A stretch of 6,612 nucleotides of DNA from Promethearchaeota archaeon (GCA_019057975.1 JAHLWJ010000252.1:1-6612), one strand, 5' to 3'; positions 1 to 6,612 are shown, counted from the first letter of the stretch. Translations and numbers: made by a program. The notes: generated from the sequence alone by a model not told the origin.

Positions 1-93
1 CTTAAATAGAATTAAATAAAAAGGACTTATAAATTCTCAGTATACTCTAGAAGGGTATATTTTAAATATTTTCAAATCATCAAATTCAATTAT

Positions 94-107
94 TTCGGTT
101 ATTTCAC
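94..107. repeat. 14-bp direct repeat, left copy
   Basis: The string TTCGGTTATTTCAC occurs here and again at 4696-4709, both times in non-coding DNA. The match then becomes imperfect: both copies run on into AT-rich DNA containing TTAATT and TTAATA. Here TTTCG (93-97) can also pair with CGAAA (107-111) around a 9-nt loop, a weak hairpin about 150 bp beyond the stop of the minus-strand methyltransferase gene. The rest of 1-260 shows no ORF, RNA gene or other structure I can support. A 14-mer match is not rare by chance in DNA this AT-rich, so this is a weak call. Confidence 0.3.
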
Positions 108-260
108 GAAAATTTTAATTCTTAATAGTATTTTTTATGTTTTTTAAAAGCTTTGAAACTTCTATTCGGACATAGTAAAAAAAATCATATCTTTCATAAA
201 TTATACAAATGATTTCTTAGCAATTTCACTATTCAAAATTCCCAACTCTAACTTCTCGAA

Positions 261-1076
261 TTAAAGATTCTCATTTGTTTTTTTCTCTTTTGAAAAGAGA
301 AATTTTAGAAATTTTCCAATTTTCTTTAACTTTGGGATAATAGCACCAGTCTCTTTAATATATAGGTTATGTTTCTCCCCAAATCTTTTTATTAACTCCT
401 TATCTTCACACTTCATTGCAACAATAAAGGGGATAAAAGCAATCAAGGCAATAAGAAAAGCGAATAGATTGTTTTTTAAAAAAGCAAAACCTAAAGCGAG
501 GCATAGATCTCCAGCATACATAGGATGTCGAATAAATGAGTAGATATCGGACTTAATTTGATGTCCCTCTTCTGGAAACAGCATATATACTCCAAGACCA
601 TGTCCGATTTCATTGAAACCAGAATTGCGAAGATGCAATTCGAATAAAAAGCGCATAAAAACAAAAAAGATCCCAAATACTATAGCAAGCCATAGAGGAA
701 GCAAGGCTGCTCCTTCTACAATAAGAACATGAAAAATACCGGCATTTCCAGTTATAAGCATTAATATAACGATATGGAAGAAGAAATATCGGTATGCTAG
801 TTCTCCGTATTTGTTTTTGTATTTATCTGCCATTGTTGTAAACCGATATATAAAAACCGAGGCGATAAGCGTAAGAATTGACTGACTGATGAAAATCCCA
901 TACCATAGCAATCCATCAAACCACCAGAAAAAGAGCATAATACCTAGGAAAATAAGCAGCCCGATGATAATAATAATCGCTGTTTTTAATGGACTCCTAA
1001 ATTCTGGAACTTTCTCCTTCAGTAAATTAAAACCTTTTTTCTGTTCTATTTTTATCACCTCTCTATTAATTCTCAT
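261..1076 (-). CDS. ICMT/PEMT-family membrane methyltransferase
   Basis: This 271-residue membrane protein is recognised as a member of the isoprenylcysteine carboxyl methyltransferase / phospholipid methyltransferase superfamily, which uses S-adenosylmethionine at the membrane. The family signature RHPMYAGD is at residues 183-190. It is followed by a hydrophobic hairpin (about 191-221), then an acidic pair E224-D225 and a C-terminal helix with F232, Y239 and P248, matching the usual SAM-site layout. Earlier hydrophobic segments lie near residues 33-50, 57-77, 98-119 and 125-146. The C-terminus is lysine-rich and probably cytosolic. The start is the ATG at 1076; there is no clear ribosome binding site, and GTG at codon 7 is an alternative. 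The substrate (prenylcysteine, phospholipid or another lipid) cannot be told from sequence. The gene runs divergently from its neighbours and is richer in GC than the long GTPase gene. The family call is firm; the substrate is unknown. Confidence 0.85.
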   Translation of the reverse strand: MRINREVIKIEQKKGFNLLKEKVPEFRSPLKTAIIIIIGLLIFLGIMLFFWWFDGLLWYGIFISQSILTLIASVFIYRFTTMADKYKNKYGELAYRYFFFHIVILMLITGNAGIFHVLIVEGAALLPLWLAIVFGIFFVFMRFLFELHLRNSGFNEIGHGLGVYMLFPEEGHQIKSDIYSFIRHPMYAGDLCLALGFAFLKNNLFAFLIALIAFIPFIVAMKCEDKELIKRFGEKHNLYIKETGAIIPKLKKIGKFLKFLFSKEKKTNENL

Positions 1077-1093
1077 CTTTTTTTATTATTCTT

Positions 1094-1124
1094 ATTTTAT
1101 TCTAGTATTACTAGAAAATAAAAT
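1094..1124. promoter_or_regulatory. Interrupted palindrome between divergent genes
   Basis: TCTAGTA (1101-1107) and TACTAGA (1109-1115) are perfect inverted arms around a single T. Outer arms ATTTTAT (1094-1100) and ATAAAAT (1118-1124) extend the symmetry with a 2-nt bulge (AA at 1116-1117). The centre lies 32 bp upstream of the methyltransferase start and about 54 bp upstream of the small ORF at 1162. This suits a dimeric repressor or activator site. A run of six T (1124-1129) overlapping the right outer arm would also suit a terminator-like hairpin on the plus strand, but no plus-strand gene lies upstream to need one. The structure is read directly; the regulatory role is inferred. Confidence 0.4.
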
Positions 1125-1161
1125 TTTTTATAGAGGTATAGAAAAGGGGCAAGAAGATTTT

Positions 1162-1353
1162 ATGGAAAAAAAAATTGATGATCTTCTGATAATTCCAACA
1201 GGACCAACCACCTTTAAGGCCCAAATGGGTGCTTGGATGCGATATAACTCATATAGGAAATTAAAAGAGATGATATCAAATTCTATGAATGTAACCGTTT
1301 CACTATCTCAACTTTTGAAGAAAGTTCCAAGCAATAACTTTAATATCTATTAA
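1162..1353 (+). CDS. Small protein of unknown function
   Basis: This ORF of 63 residues starts at ATG 1162 and stops with TAA at 1351-1353. A purine-rich stretch (GGGGCAAGAAGA, 1146-1157) sits just upstream of the ATG. The product is basic and probably soluble, with a helical middle (about residues 26-42) rich in Arg, Lys, Met and Tyr. I recognise no family. The frame is open further upstream, but the only earlier start lies at 889, deep inside the opposite-strand methyltransferase gene, so that longer version is almost certainly an artefact. The 10-bp duplication at the 3' end supplies the stop codon, so the protein may be truncated. It could be a real small gene, the tail of a decayed gene, or a chance ORF. 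Confidence 0.35.
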   Translation: MEKKIDDLLIIPTGPTTFKAQMGAWMRYNSYRKLKEMISNSMNVTVSLSQLLKKVPSNNFNIY

Positions 1354-1360
1354 TATCTAT
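1341..1360. repeat. 10-bp perfect tandem duplication
   Basis: TAATATCTAT occurs twice back to back (1341-1350 and 1351-1360). The second copy begins with the TAA that stops the small ORF. A recent slippage duplication could therefore have created this stop codon, leaving an ORF that once ended differently. Read directly from the sequence. Confidence 0.8.
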
Positions 1361-1385
1361 TGAGTGAGAGAATTTAATTGCATAA

Positions 1386-1400
1386 AAACCTTAAATAAAT
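1386..1400 (+). promoter_or_regulatory. Candidate archaeal BRE/TATA promoter
   Basis: AAACC followed by TTAAATAAAT (1391-1400) resembles a BRE plus TATA box upstream of the GTG start at 1448. With usual archaeal spacing, transcription would begin near 1420, giving a leader of roughly 25-30 nt. A second AT-rich element around 1412-1422 would instead give a nearly leaderless message. In DNA this AT-rich such boxes arise easily, so confidence is low. Confidence 0.3.
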
Positions 1401-1447
1401 AAAAATACATAATAATTTTATAGCTTGTAAAAAATTCAGTAAATTAG

Positions 1448-4294
1448 GTGAATCTTATCAATCCAAAATTATATTCAACAAATGAATCCTATACATGTTG
1501 TTGTCCACTTAGTGATAATTCCATTATAATTGGAACAAGTTTAGGTCGAATTTTAAGAGGGAATTTAATGGATATAAAAAGTATTACAAATTATTCTTTT
1601 TCAAACGAAAAAATGGTGAAGGTATTAAACGATGATTTGGAGTGCATATTCAAATTCAATTTGAGTGGAGGAATTCGAGCAATTAATATACTGGATGAAG
1701 AAAATTTAATAATACTAAGTGAACTAGGATGTATTGCTTTATTTAATAAAACCTTAAAAGAGTTTAATTTGATTCAGAAATGTATTGGAGGGAAATATAA
1801 TAAATATTGGAGAATTTTAGTTTTAGATAAAAATAATTTTATTACAATTGGAAATTATCGTCAAATTAAACACTGGAAGAAAATCGGTAGTCAATTTGTT
1901 GCTAGTACACTTTCTAAAAATGGTTCAGCACTTTTTTGTTTGGAATGGTACAATAAGGAAAAGAAAATTTTTTTTACAAATGACTATAGCGGAAAAACTG
2001 ATCTATGGATTTTTGAAAATAATAAAGTTAGAAATATAAATTCTTTCTATATTGATGCGAATCTTCAAAAGAGCATAATTTTAGATGATGATTACATAAT
2101 TGCTACTCATTATCGTGGAAGAATATACATTTATAAAAAAATAAAAAATAGCTTAGAAAGAATTGAGGAGTTTTCAATCTCTTTGAGATTGGGAAACTAT
2201 GTTCATTTTTCAAATGAATTAAATATGATACTGATTGGAACAAATGATAATTTAATCCTTCTAAATAAAGATTTTAGCCAAGTTTACACTATTGGAATAG
2301 AAGTAAAGCAAATTTTTACAATAAATGGCATAGATCTGATTTTAACGAGTAGAAACATAGTTAGAGCAAATTATGATAAAAAATTTACACCTCCAGAATT
2401 ACAAAAATATAAATATATCAAAATTGGCCTTATTGGAGAGTCTCAAGTAGGGAAAACCTGTTTTTGTGAATACTTAGAATCTAATGAATTTCGAGAGACT
2501 GATTCTTCATTTGGTAAACATGTGTGGACAATATATTACGAAAATAGAAATCGCTTGCTGTTATATGATTTGGCTGGTCAGGAATCAGAAATATTTACAT
2601 ATTTTCCAATGATTAAAGATTCTGATATTATTCTGATTTTTTATCAAGCGATCAAAAGCACGACTTTTGACCAAGCAGTTGATTACTATTTAGAATTAAA
2701 ACATAAATGTCCTCAAGCAAAATTTTATTTCATTCAAGCATTCTCAGATCAGAAAGAACGTGTTAGGGATTTCTATGTTAAAGGGAAATTTGAGGAAATC
2801 GGATTGGATTACGATGAAAATTTAATTAAAGTCAGTTCTAAAGAAGGAACTGGATTTGAAGAATTTTATACAAAAATAATAGATAAATTTGATTGGAATA
2901 ATGCTCATGGCGTAATAAAATTAAATATATATGATATAGTGGAAAAAAAAATTCATCAATTTTATAAGGAAAATGTTGAAAGTATTTCACTTGATGAAAT
3001 GTGGGAAGAAGTAAGAATAATTGATAAATTTAGATTGGAAACAATCATTGAATCTTATTATGAACAAGGTATGATTGAATACATTAAAGATGAAAAAGAA
3101 ATTATTATAAATGATGAAGAATACGCTATTATGCATTCTGATATAGCAGAATATACAGTTCAAAAATCGGGTTATACCTATACAAAAGAATTATTAAGAA
3201 ATTTAGGAGAAAATGAGAAAAAAGAAAAATATATTAAAAATATTCTAAAATATTATAAAGATAATGGTATAGGTATATTTTTCAAGGAAGATGATCCAAG
3301 TTTTGAGGTTTTAATAATAACTAGAAAATTAAATACACACTTTAGAATTCCTGATGATATAAATAAATCCTTACCCAAATTTGAAATCATTTTTGAATAC
3401 ATTGAAAAAGAGCTCAGTGTTGATCCATTTTTACATTTTATGAGTCAATTCCCTCTAAAATTAATACAAATTTCTAAAAATCAAGTTTTATTTCAAATAT
3501 TACATGAATCAGATCTAAGTTTCATTAATATAAAAATCGATCTCCCCTCAGAAAGCAGTTCAAGTAAAATCTGTTCTATTTCTGTATCCAAAAATAAGAA
3601 ATTGGACTTTGATATTGAAAAAAAATCAATAGATTTTATTGTTGATTTGGTTGGAGATCAGTTAATAAACTTAAAAACTGATGAAGCTCAAGAGGAAATT
3701 GAAATAGTCGACGATCCTTTAGAAGAACTAAAAATTTTATTAAATTCTCCATCTGAAAGATCTTATTTAGATTTTAAAGTTGATTTAAATCTTTCAAATA
3801 AAAGAGAGAAAGCTAAATTTATTAGAAACTTAATTGCATTAACTAATTCCTCATATACCAATAATAATAAAGCTTATCTAATAATAGGAATTGCTGAAAA
3901 AAGTAATAAAATTCTAAGAATTGAAAATGTGAAAAATACTAGTACTATCGAGCAAAAAATTTCAAATTTAATTGATAAATTCATAAACATTGCTCCTGAA
4001 ATTGAATGTATTACAATCGACATAAACAAACTTTATGAATGGCAGGAGAATAATGAAATCTCTCAAGAAATTCCTTTTAGTAGAGATCAACAGAAAAAGG
4101 AATGCAGAGATAAAATTCTATTGATTAAAATTAAAAGAAATTCTGGTTGTGTATATGAAATTTCAAAGAAAATAAGTTTTCAAGACACTAATGGAAAACC
4201 TAAACATTATCCTGAAACCTTATCTTGGTTTAGAATTTCATCACACACTTACATAGCAAGAGAAAATCTGAGACAAATGTTAAGAGGAATTTAA
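1448..4294 (+). CDS. Beta-propeller/Roc-COR GTPase with Schlafen-type AlbA_2 domain
   Basis: A 948-residue soluble protein with four parts. Residues about 15-310 hold roughly seven beta-propeller-like repeats (near 15, 74, 119, 161, 206, 250 and 285), a likely ligand- or protein-sensing platform. Residues 321-482 form a Roc/Ras-like GTPase: P-loop GESQVGKT (330-337), G3 DLAGQE (374-379) and G5-like SSKEG (463-467). The G4 position reads QAFSD (430-434) instead of N/T-K/H-x-D. Residues about 505-745 match the COR pattern: a winged-helix-like part, a second helical part and a beta-rich half. Residues about 757-948 match AlbA_2/Schlafen, with LDFK (774-777), a helix ending in ALTNS (797-801) and YLIIGIAE (810-817). 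In known families Roc-COR is a dimerising GTP switch and AlbA_2/Schlafen domains act on nucleic acids. The start is GTG 1448; the first propeller strand follows at once. The domain chain is my reading; the cellular role is inferred. No membrane segment or CaaX end is present. Confidence 0.8.
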   Translation: MNLINPKLYSTNESYTCCCPLSDNSIIIGTSLGRILRGNLMDIKSITNYSFSNEKMVKVLNDDLECIFKFNLSGGIRAINILDEENLIILSELGCIALFNKTLKEFNLIQKCIGGKYNKYWRILVLDKNNFITIGNYRQIKHWKKIGSQFVASTLSKNGSALFCLEWYNKEKKIFFTNDYSGKTDLWIFENNKVRNINSFYIDANLQKSIILDDDYIIATHYRGRIYIYKKIKNSLERIEEFSISLRLGNYVHFSNELNMILIGTNDNLILLNKDFSQVYTIGIEVKQIFTINGIDLILTSRNIVRANYDKKFTPPELQKYKYIKIGLIGESQVGKTCFCEYLESNEFRETDSSFGKHVWTIYYENRNRLLLYDLAGQESEIFTYFPMIKDSDIILIFYQAIKSTTFDQAVDYYLELKHKCPQAKFYFIQAFSDQKERVRDFYVKGKFEEIGLDYDENLIKVSSKEGTGFEEFYTKIIDKFDWNNAHGVIKLNIYDIVEKKIHQFYKENVESISLDEMWEEVRIIDKFRLETIIESYYEQGMIEYIKDEKEIIINDEEYAIMHSDIAEYTVQKSGYTYTKELLRNLGENEKKEKYIKNILKYYKDNGIGIFFKEDDPSFEVLIITRKLNTHFRIPDDINKSLPKFEIIFEYIEKELSVDPFLHFMSQFPLKLIQISKNQVLFQILHESDLSFINIKIDLPSESSSSKICSISVSKNKKLDFDIEKKSIDFIVDLVGDQLINLKTDEAQEEIEIVDDPLEELKILLNSPSERSYLDFKVDLNLSNKREKAKFIRNLIALTNSSYTNNNKAYLIIGIAEKSNKILRIENVKNTSTIEQKISNLIDKFINIAPEIECITIDINKLYEWQENNEISQEIPFSRDQQKKECRDKILLIKIKRNSGCVYEISKKISFQDTNGKPKHYPETLSWFRISSHTYIARENLRQMLRGI

Positions 4295-4375
4295 AATTTC
4301 AAAACGATAAATCTGAAAAAACATCCTCTTTTTAAACCTGATATAACTACAACTGTAAAAGATCCCGAACTACCA

Positions 4376-4645
4376 GTGGAGCTAGATAATTTTTTTGGCG
4401 AAATTATAGTTTACGCCAGACATGATACTGTTTATGGGTTTTGGAAAGATGATTATAAAAAAATTCATTCTAAAATCTTTAATTTAAGGCTCGCAGATCT
4501 TTTCATAGAGAAATTAATAGACGCGTTAATAAGTATTAAGTTTAAAAATGTAAGAGAGATGAAATATAACGATTATGATAATGAAAAAAGAATATTATTT
4601 AAAAAATATGGTTCAAGGATTTATGATTCTTTAGGATTACTATGA
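4376..4645 (+). CDS. Small protein of unknown function, in frame with the upstream GTPase gene
   Basis: This ORF of 89 residues runs from GTG 4376 to TGA 4643-4645. I recognise no family. The product is mixed acidic and basic, aromatic-rich near its start (FF at 5-6, Y13, Y20, GFW at 21-23), with a likely amphipathic helix around residues 37-55. The reading frame is the same as that of the GTPase gene and is open without a break from its TAA (4292-4294) onward, 116 codons in all. The 27 codons between TAA and GTG also look protein-like (for example KKHPLFKPDI). So the true start may be a non-standard codon such as CTG 4313, or the segment may once have been the C-terminal end of the GTPase protein. 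It is probably coding, but the start and independence are uncertain. Confidence 0.5.
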   Translation: MELDNFFGEIIVYARHDTVYGFWKDDYKKIHSKIFNLRLADLFIEKLIDALISIKFKNVREMKYNDYDNEKRILFKKYGSRIYDSLGLL

Positions 4646-4695
4646 AAAAATCAAAATAAAAAGGGAATTAAATATATTAATAAATTACACGAAAC

Positions 4696-4709
4696 TTCGG
4701 TTATTTCAC
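4696..4709. repeat. 14-bp direct repeat, right copy
   Basis: This is the second copy of TTCGGTTATTTCAC (first at 94-107), about 50 bp after the stop of the small ORF ending at 4645. Here it is preceded by CGAAA, giving the palindrome CGAAACTTCG (4690-4699), and AAC-TTCG-GTT forms a short stem closed by a TTCG loop, with T-rich DNA just after (4713-4725). It may be a weak 3'-end structure. The two copies flank the methyltransferase, GTPase and small genes. Confidence 0.3.
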
Positions 4710-4811
4710 TATTAGTTAATTTTTAATAAGACACTGTTTTATTTAGGAATTTCATTTGAATTCTAAAAATTCATAAATTACTCTTATTAAATTTTATAAA
4801 CAAGCTATATG

Positions 4812-4828
4812 TTTATATATTATATAAA
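4812..4828 (+). promoter_or_regulatory. Candidate TATA box for the ATPase gene
   Basis: TTTATATATTATATAAA is a strong TATA-like run in the 237-bp stretch between the small ORF (stop 4645) and the open ATPase frame (from 4883). Typical archaeal spacing puts transcription start near 4845-4855. That places the expected translation start around 4860-4890, exactly where the ATPase frame begins. The rest of 4646-4882 holds only the repeat described at 4696 and AT-rich DNA without a convincing gene. Confidence 0.35.
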
Positions 4829-4882
4829 GACGATCTATTGGTAATTCAAATATTTTATAATCAAGTAATAGATAGAGTGTGA

Positions 4883-6612
4883 AGCTCAATAACATCTGCA
4901 AGAAACAGATTAAGAACACAAATTCTAAGATTAGAGCAGGGATTTCCCCAAAATTGGATTTATATTGAGAGAAAAGTTCAGAATACTCTTGAATCAGAAA
5001 CAGTAGATGGAATAAAATCAAGTCAAAATCTAATTGGGAAAACTACTTATGAAATTTTACTAAATGATATTTTAAATGTTTTTAATCAGAAAATCACAAA
5101 AATAAGACCAGTTGTTGGGGCTAATGGAGCCGGGAAAACAACACTTTTAAAGTTTAAGATGAGAGAAGCAGTGGAGGAGATTGCACCCGATTCTAATATT
5201 ATCTTATTTTTTGATTTTAAGTTTGTTACAGATAATCTTGAAGAGTTTTGGCCTATATTCATACAAAATTTTATTTCTCAATTAACCAATGAAGAAAAAC
5301 CTCTCTTATCTGAGATTTTAAATACGATAGATTCCACAACAAGAGAAGATGTATTATTCAAGACTCTAAAAAATCCTGATTTGGTAAATAATGTTTTAAA
5401 GCTAATATCGTCATCTTCAAGTGAAAGAAGAGCAGCTTTAAGATATTTCTATGATATGCAATTAGATACAAAAACTATAGGTGATTTTTTTTATGGGGTT
5501 ATAGATTTAGCTCTTGAACTGGATTATCTAGTCTTGATTGTATTTGACGAAATTCAGTTTCTTGATGAAATAGATGCCTCAAAACGCTTGTTGAAACTGT
5601 TTGCAGAGAAATTTGTAAGATATTTGATGGAAAAATTTTCAAATAAGAGGGTATGTATTGCTATATCATGTTTAGAGAATCCAGATGAAAAAGAATGGAC
5701 AAAATTAAAAAGCCATAGTAAAAATTTCGAGAGTATTGTTAAAAATAAAGAAATTTTATTAGGAAATCTTAGTATTGAAGAAAAAAATGAAATTATTAAA
5801 CAAGTTGCTGATAAAATAGGATTTGATCAAAAAAATCGTAAGATTTTCTTCACCAAAATGAAAGAATCGCTGTATTACTTCTTACCACGTGAACTTTTAA
5901 AACAAATAGCAAATACCCTGGATTCGATGGATTTTATTGGGTATACTATGCATGAAATAAGAGCTATCTATGAAGACAGTGCAAGAGAATTTATGAAAGA
6001 TAAATTAAGGAGAAAAGGATTTAAGCATTTAAATTCTGAAGCGAAAGAAATAGGAGGTTATAATATAGATATATATGCAACTGGTTCAACACATCGCTCC
6101 GGATATGTTCCAAAAGGCTTAGGGGAAGCAACTATAACTAATCGTGCTGGAATGAAACAAAAAGCAGAAAAGTTCTCTAACTGGCTTTTTAGAATGAGAG
6201 GGCGTGAATATAATCCCGAAAAAGGCGATTTTGCATTTTTTGTATGCCCTCCAAATAGTATTACTGAACAAACAGATAAAGTATTGAAAGATAATGATAT
6301 TGAATTGTTTTATTTTAATTCCCCTATTGTAGAACAAGTTCAACGCCTAAGAGAAAAAGAAGAAAGCAAAGACATTGACTTAGAAGAAGAAACTCCTGAA
6401 ATTACAGAAATTATTGATACACAAGGAGAAGAAGTAATAATTATCAAAGAGGATAAGTATCAACTTGAAGATATTCCCGGAATTGGACCTGCGTTTGCAG
6501 AAAAATTGAGAAAATCTAATATATTAACAGTAAAGGATTTATTAAATTGTAATGTAAAAATGAAGTCCAAAGAGATTAAGGGAATTGGGGAAGCCAGATT
6601 AAATAACTGGAA
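4883..6612 (+). CDS. P-loop ATPase with PD-(D/E)XK-like and helix-hairpin-helix domains (3' end beyond window; start unclear)
   Basis: Numbered from 4883, 576 full codons are visible. Residues about 60-340 form an AAA+/STAND-type ATPase resembling archaeal ATPases: Walker A GANGAGKT (79-86), Walker B LIVFDE (218-223) and a sensor-1-like strand VCIAISC (257-263). A winged-helix-like part follows. Residues about 365-475 resemble a PD-(D/E)XK nuclease core: helix, IDIYA with D396, then GEAT with E415. The usual Lys after the Glu is Thr417. A Glu-rich linker leads to two helix-hairpin-helix motifs (PGIGP 532-536; GIG 567-569), which usually bind DNA non-specifically. No ATG, GTG or TTG lies between the TGA at 4880-4882 and the P-loop; the first ATG (5159) would remove Walker A. 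The frame upstream of the P-loop reads like genuine protein. Either the start is non-standard or the 5' end is broken. A role in DNA repair, recombination or defence is inferred. Confidence 0.75.

Noticed and set aside
1..260. Possible partial gene or RNA gene at the left edge
   Set aside because: All the frames I followed are stopped early, and no tRNA-like or rRNA-like structure was seen.
889..1353. 154-residue plus-strand ORF covering the start of the methyltransferase gene and the small ORF
   Set aside because: Its first 188 bases run opposite to the methyltransferase coding sequence and read as low-quality antisense protein. Only the part from ATG 1162 is kept as a candidate.
4880..4882. 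TGA read as selenocysteine or tryptophan in the ATPase
   Set aside because: Trp is encoded by ordinary TGG throughout the window and TGA ends the ORF at 4645. No selenocysteine context is seen, and the TGA falls at or before the expected start, so it is more simply a stop.
4794..5021. 75-residue minus-strand hydrophobic ORF
   Set aside because: It lies over the promoter and 5' part of the ATPase frame and shows no family; hydrophobicity is expected from the complement of AT-rich coding DNA.
6119..6343. 74-residue minus-strand ORF
   Set aside because: It lies fully antisense to the nuclease-like part of the ATPase gene and shows no recognisable motif.
5159..6612. ATPase starting at the first in-frame ATG (5159)
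   Set aside because: This would delete Walker A while keeping Walker B, and the frame upstream is clearly protein-like.

Overview
This AT-rich window looks archaeal, and most likely comes from an Asgard archaeon (Lokiarchaeia-like). The reasons are AT-rich TATA-like elements upstream of genes, weak or absent Shine-Dalgarno sequences, GTG starts, AGA-dominated arginine codons, a eukaryote-like Roc-COR GTPase protein, an ICMT-type membrane methyltransferase, and an archaeal-style P-loop ATPase fused to nuclease-like and helix-hairpin-helix domains. The lineage is an inference from style and gene content; no marker gene is present.

Layout. Positions 1-260 hold no gene. At 261-1076 on the minus strand is a five- to six-helix membrane methyltransferase of the isoprenylcysteine carboxyl methyltransferase / phospholipid methyltransferase family. 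An interrupted palindrome at 1094-1124 lies just upstream of its start. A small ORF of unknown function (1162-1353, plus) follows, ending in a 10-bp tandem duplication. The centrepiece is at 1448-4294, plus: a 948-residue protein that reads as an N-terminal beta-propeller of about seven blades, a Roc (Ras-like) GTPase domain, a COR-like region and a C-terminal AlbA_2/Schlafen-type domain. Its frame stays open for 116 codons beyond the TAA stop, and a small gene (GTG at 4376, stop at 4645) lies in that same frame. From about 4883 to the right edge runs a large plus-strand ATPase with Walker A and B motifs, a PD-(D/E)XK-like domain and a tandem helix-hairpin-helix. It has no ATG, GTG or TTG start upstream of its P-loop, and an in-frame TGA at 4880-4882 sits where a start would be expected.

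How the genes may work together. The propeller-Roc-COR-AlbA_2 protein is built like a signal-sensing switch: propeller as sensor, Roc-COR as GTP-dependent dimerising switch, Schlafen-type domain as nucleic-acid-acting output. The downstream ATPase with nuclease-like and DNA-binding parts points to nucleic-acid surveillance or repair. Together they form a plausible but unproven conflict or defence locus. The methyltransferase has a visibly higher GC content and its own divergent orientation, so it is probably a separate unit. Two interrupted reading frames (4292 and 4880) mean that partial decay or assembly errors must be considered.
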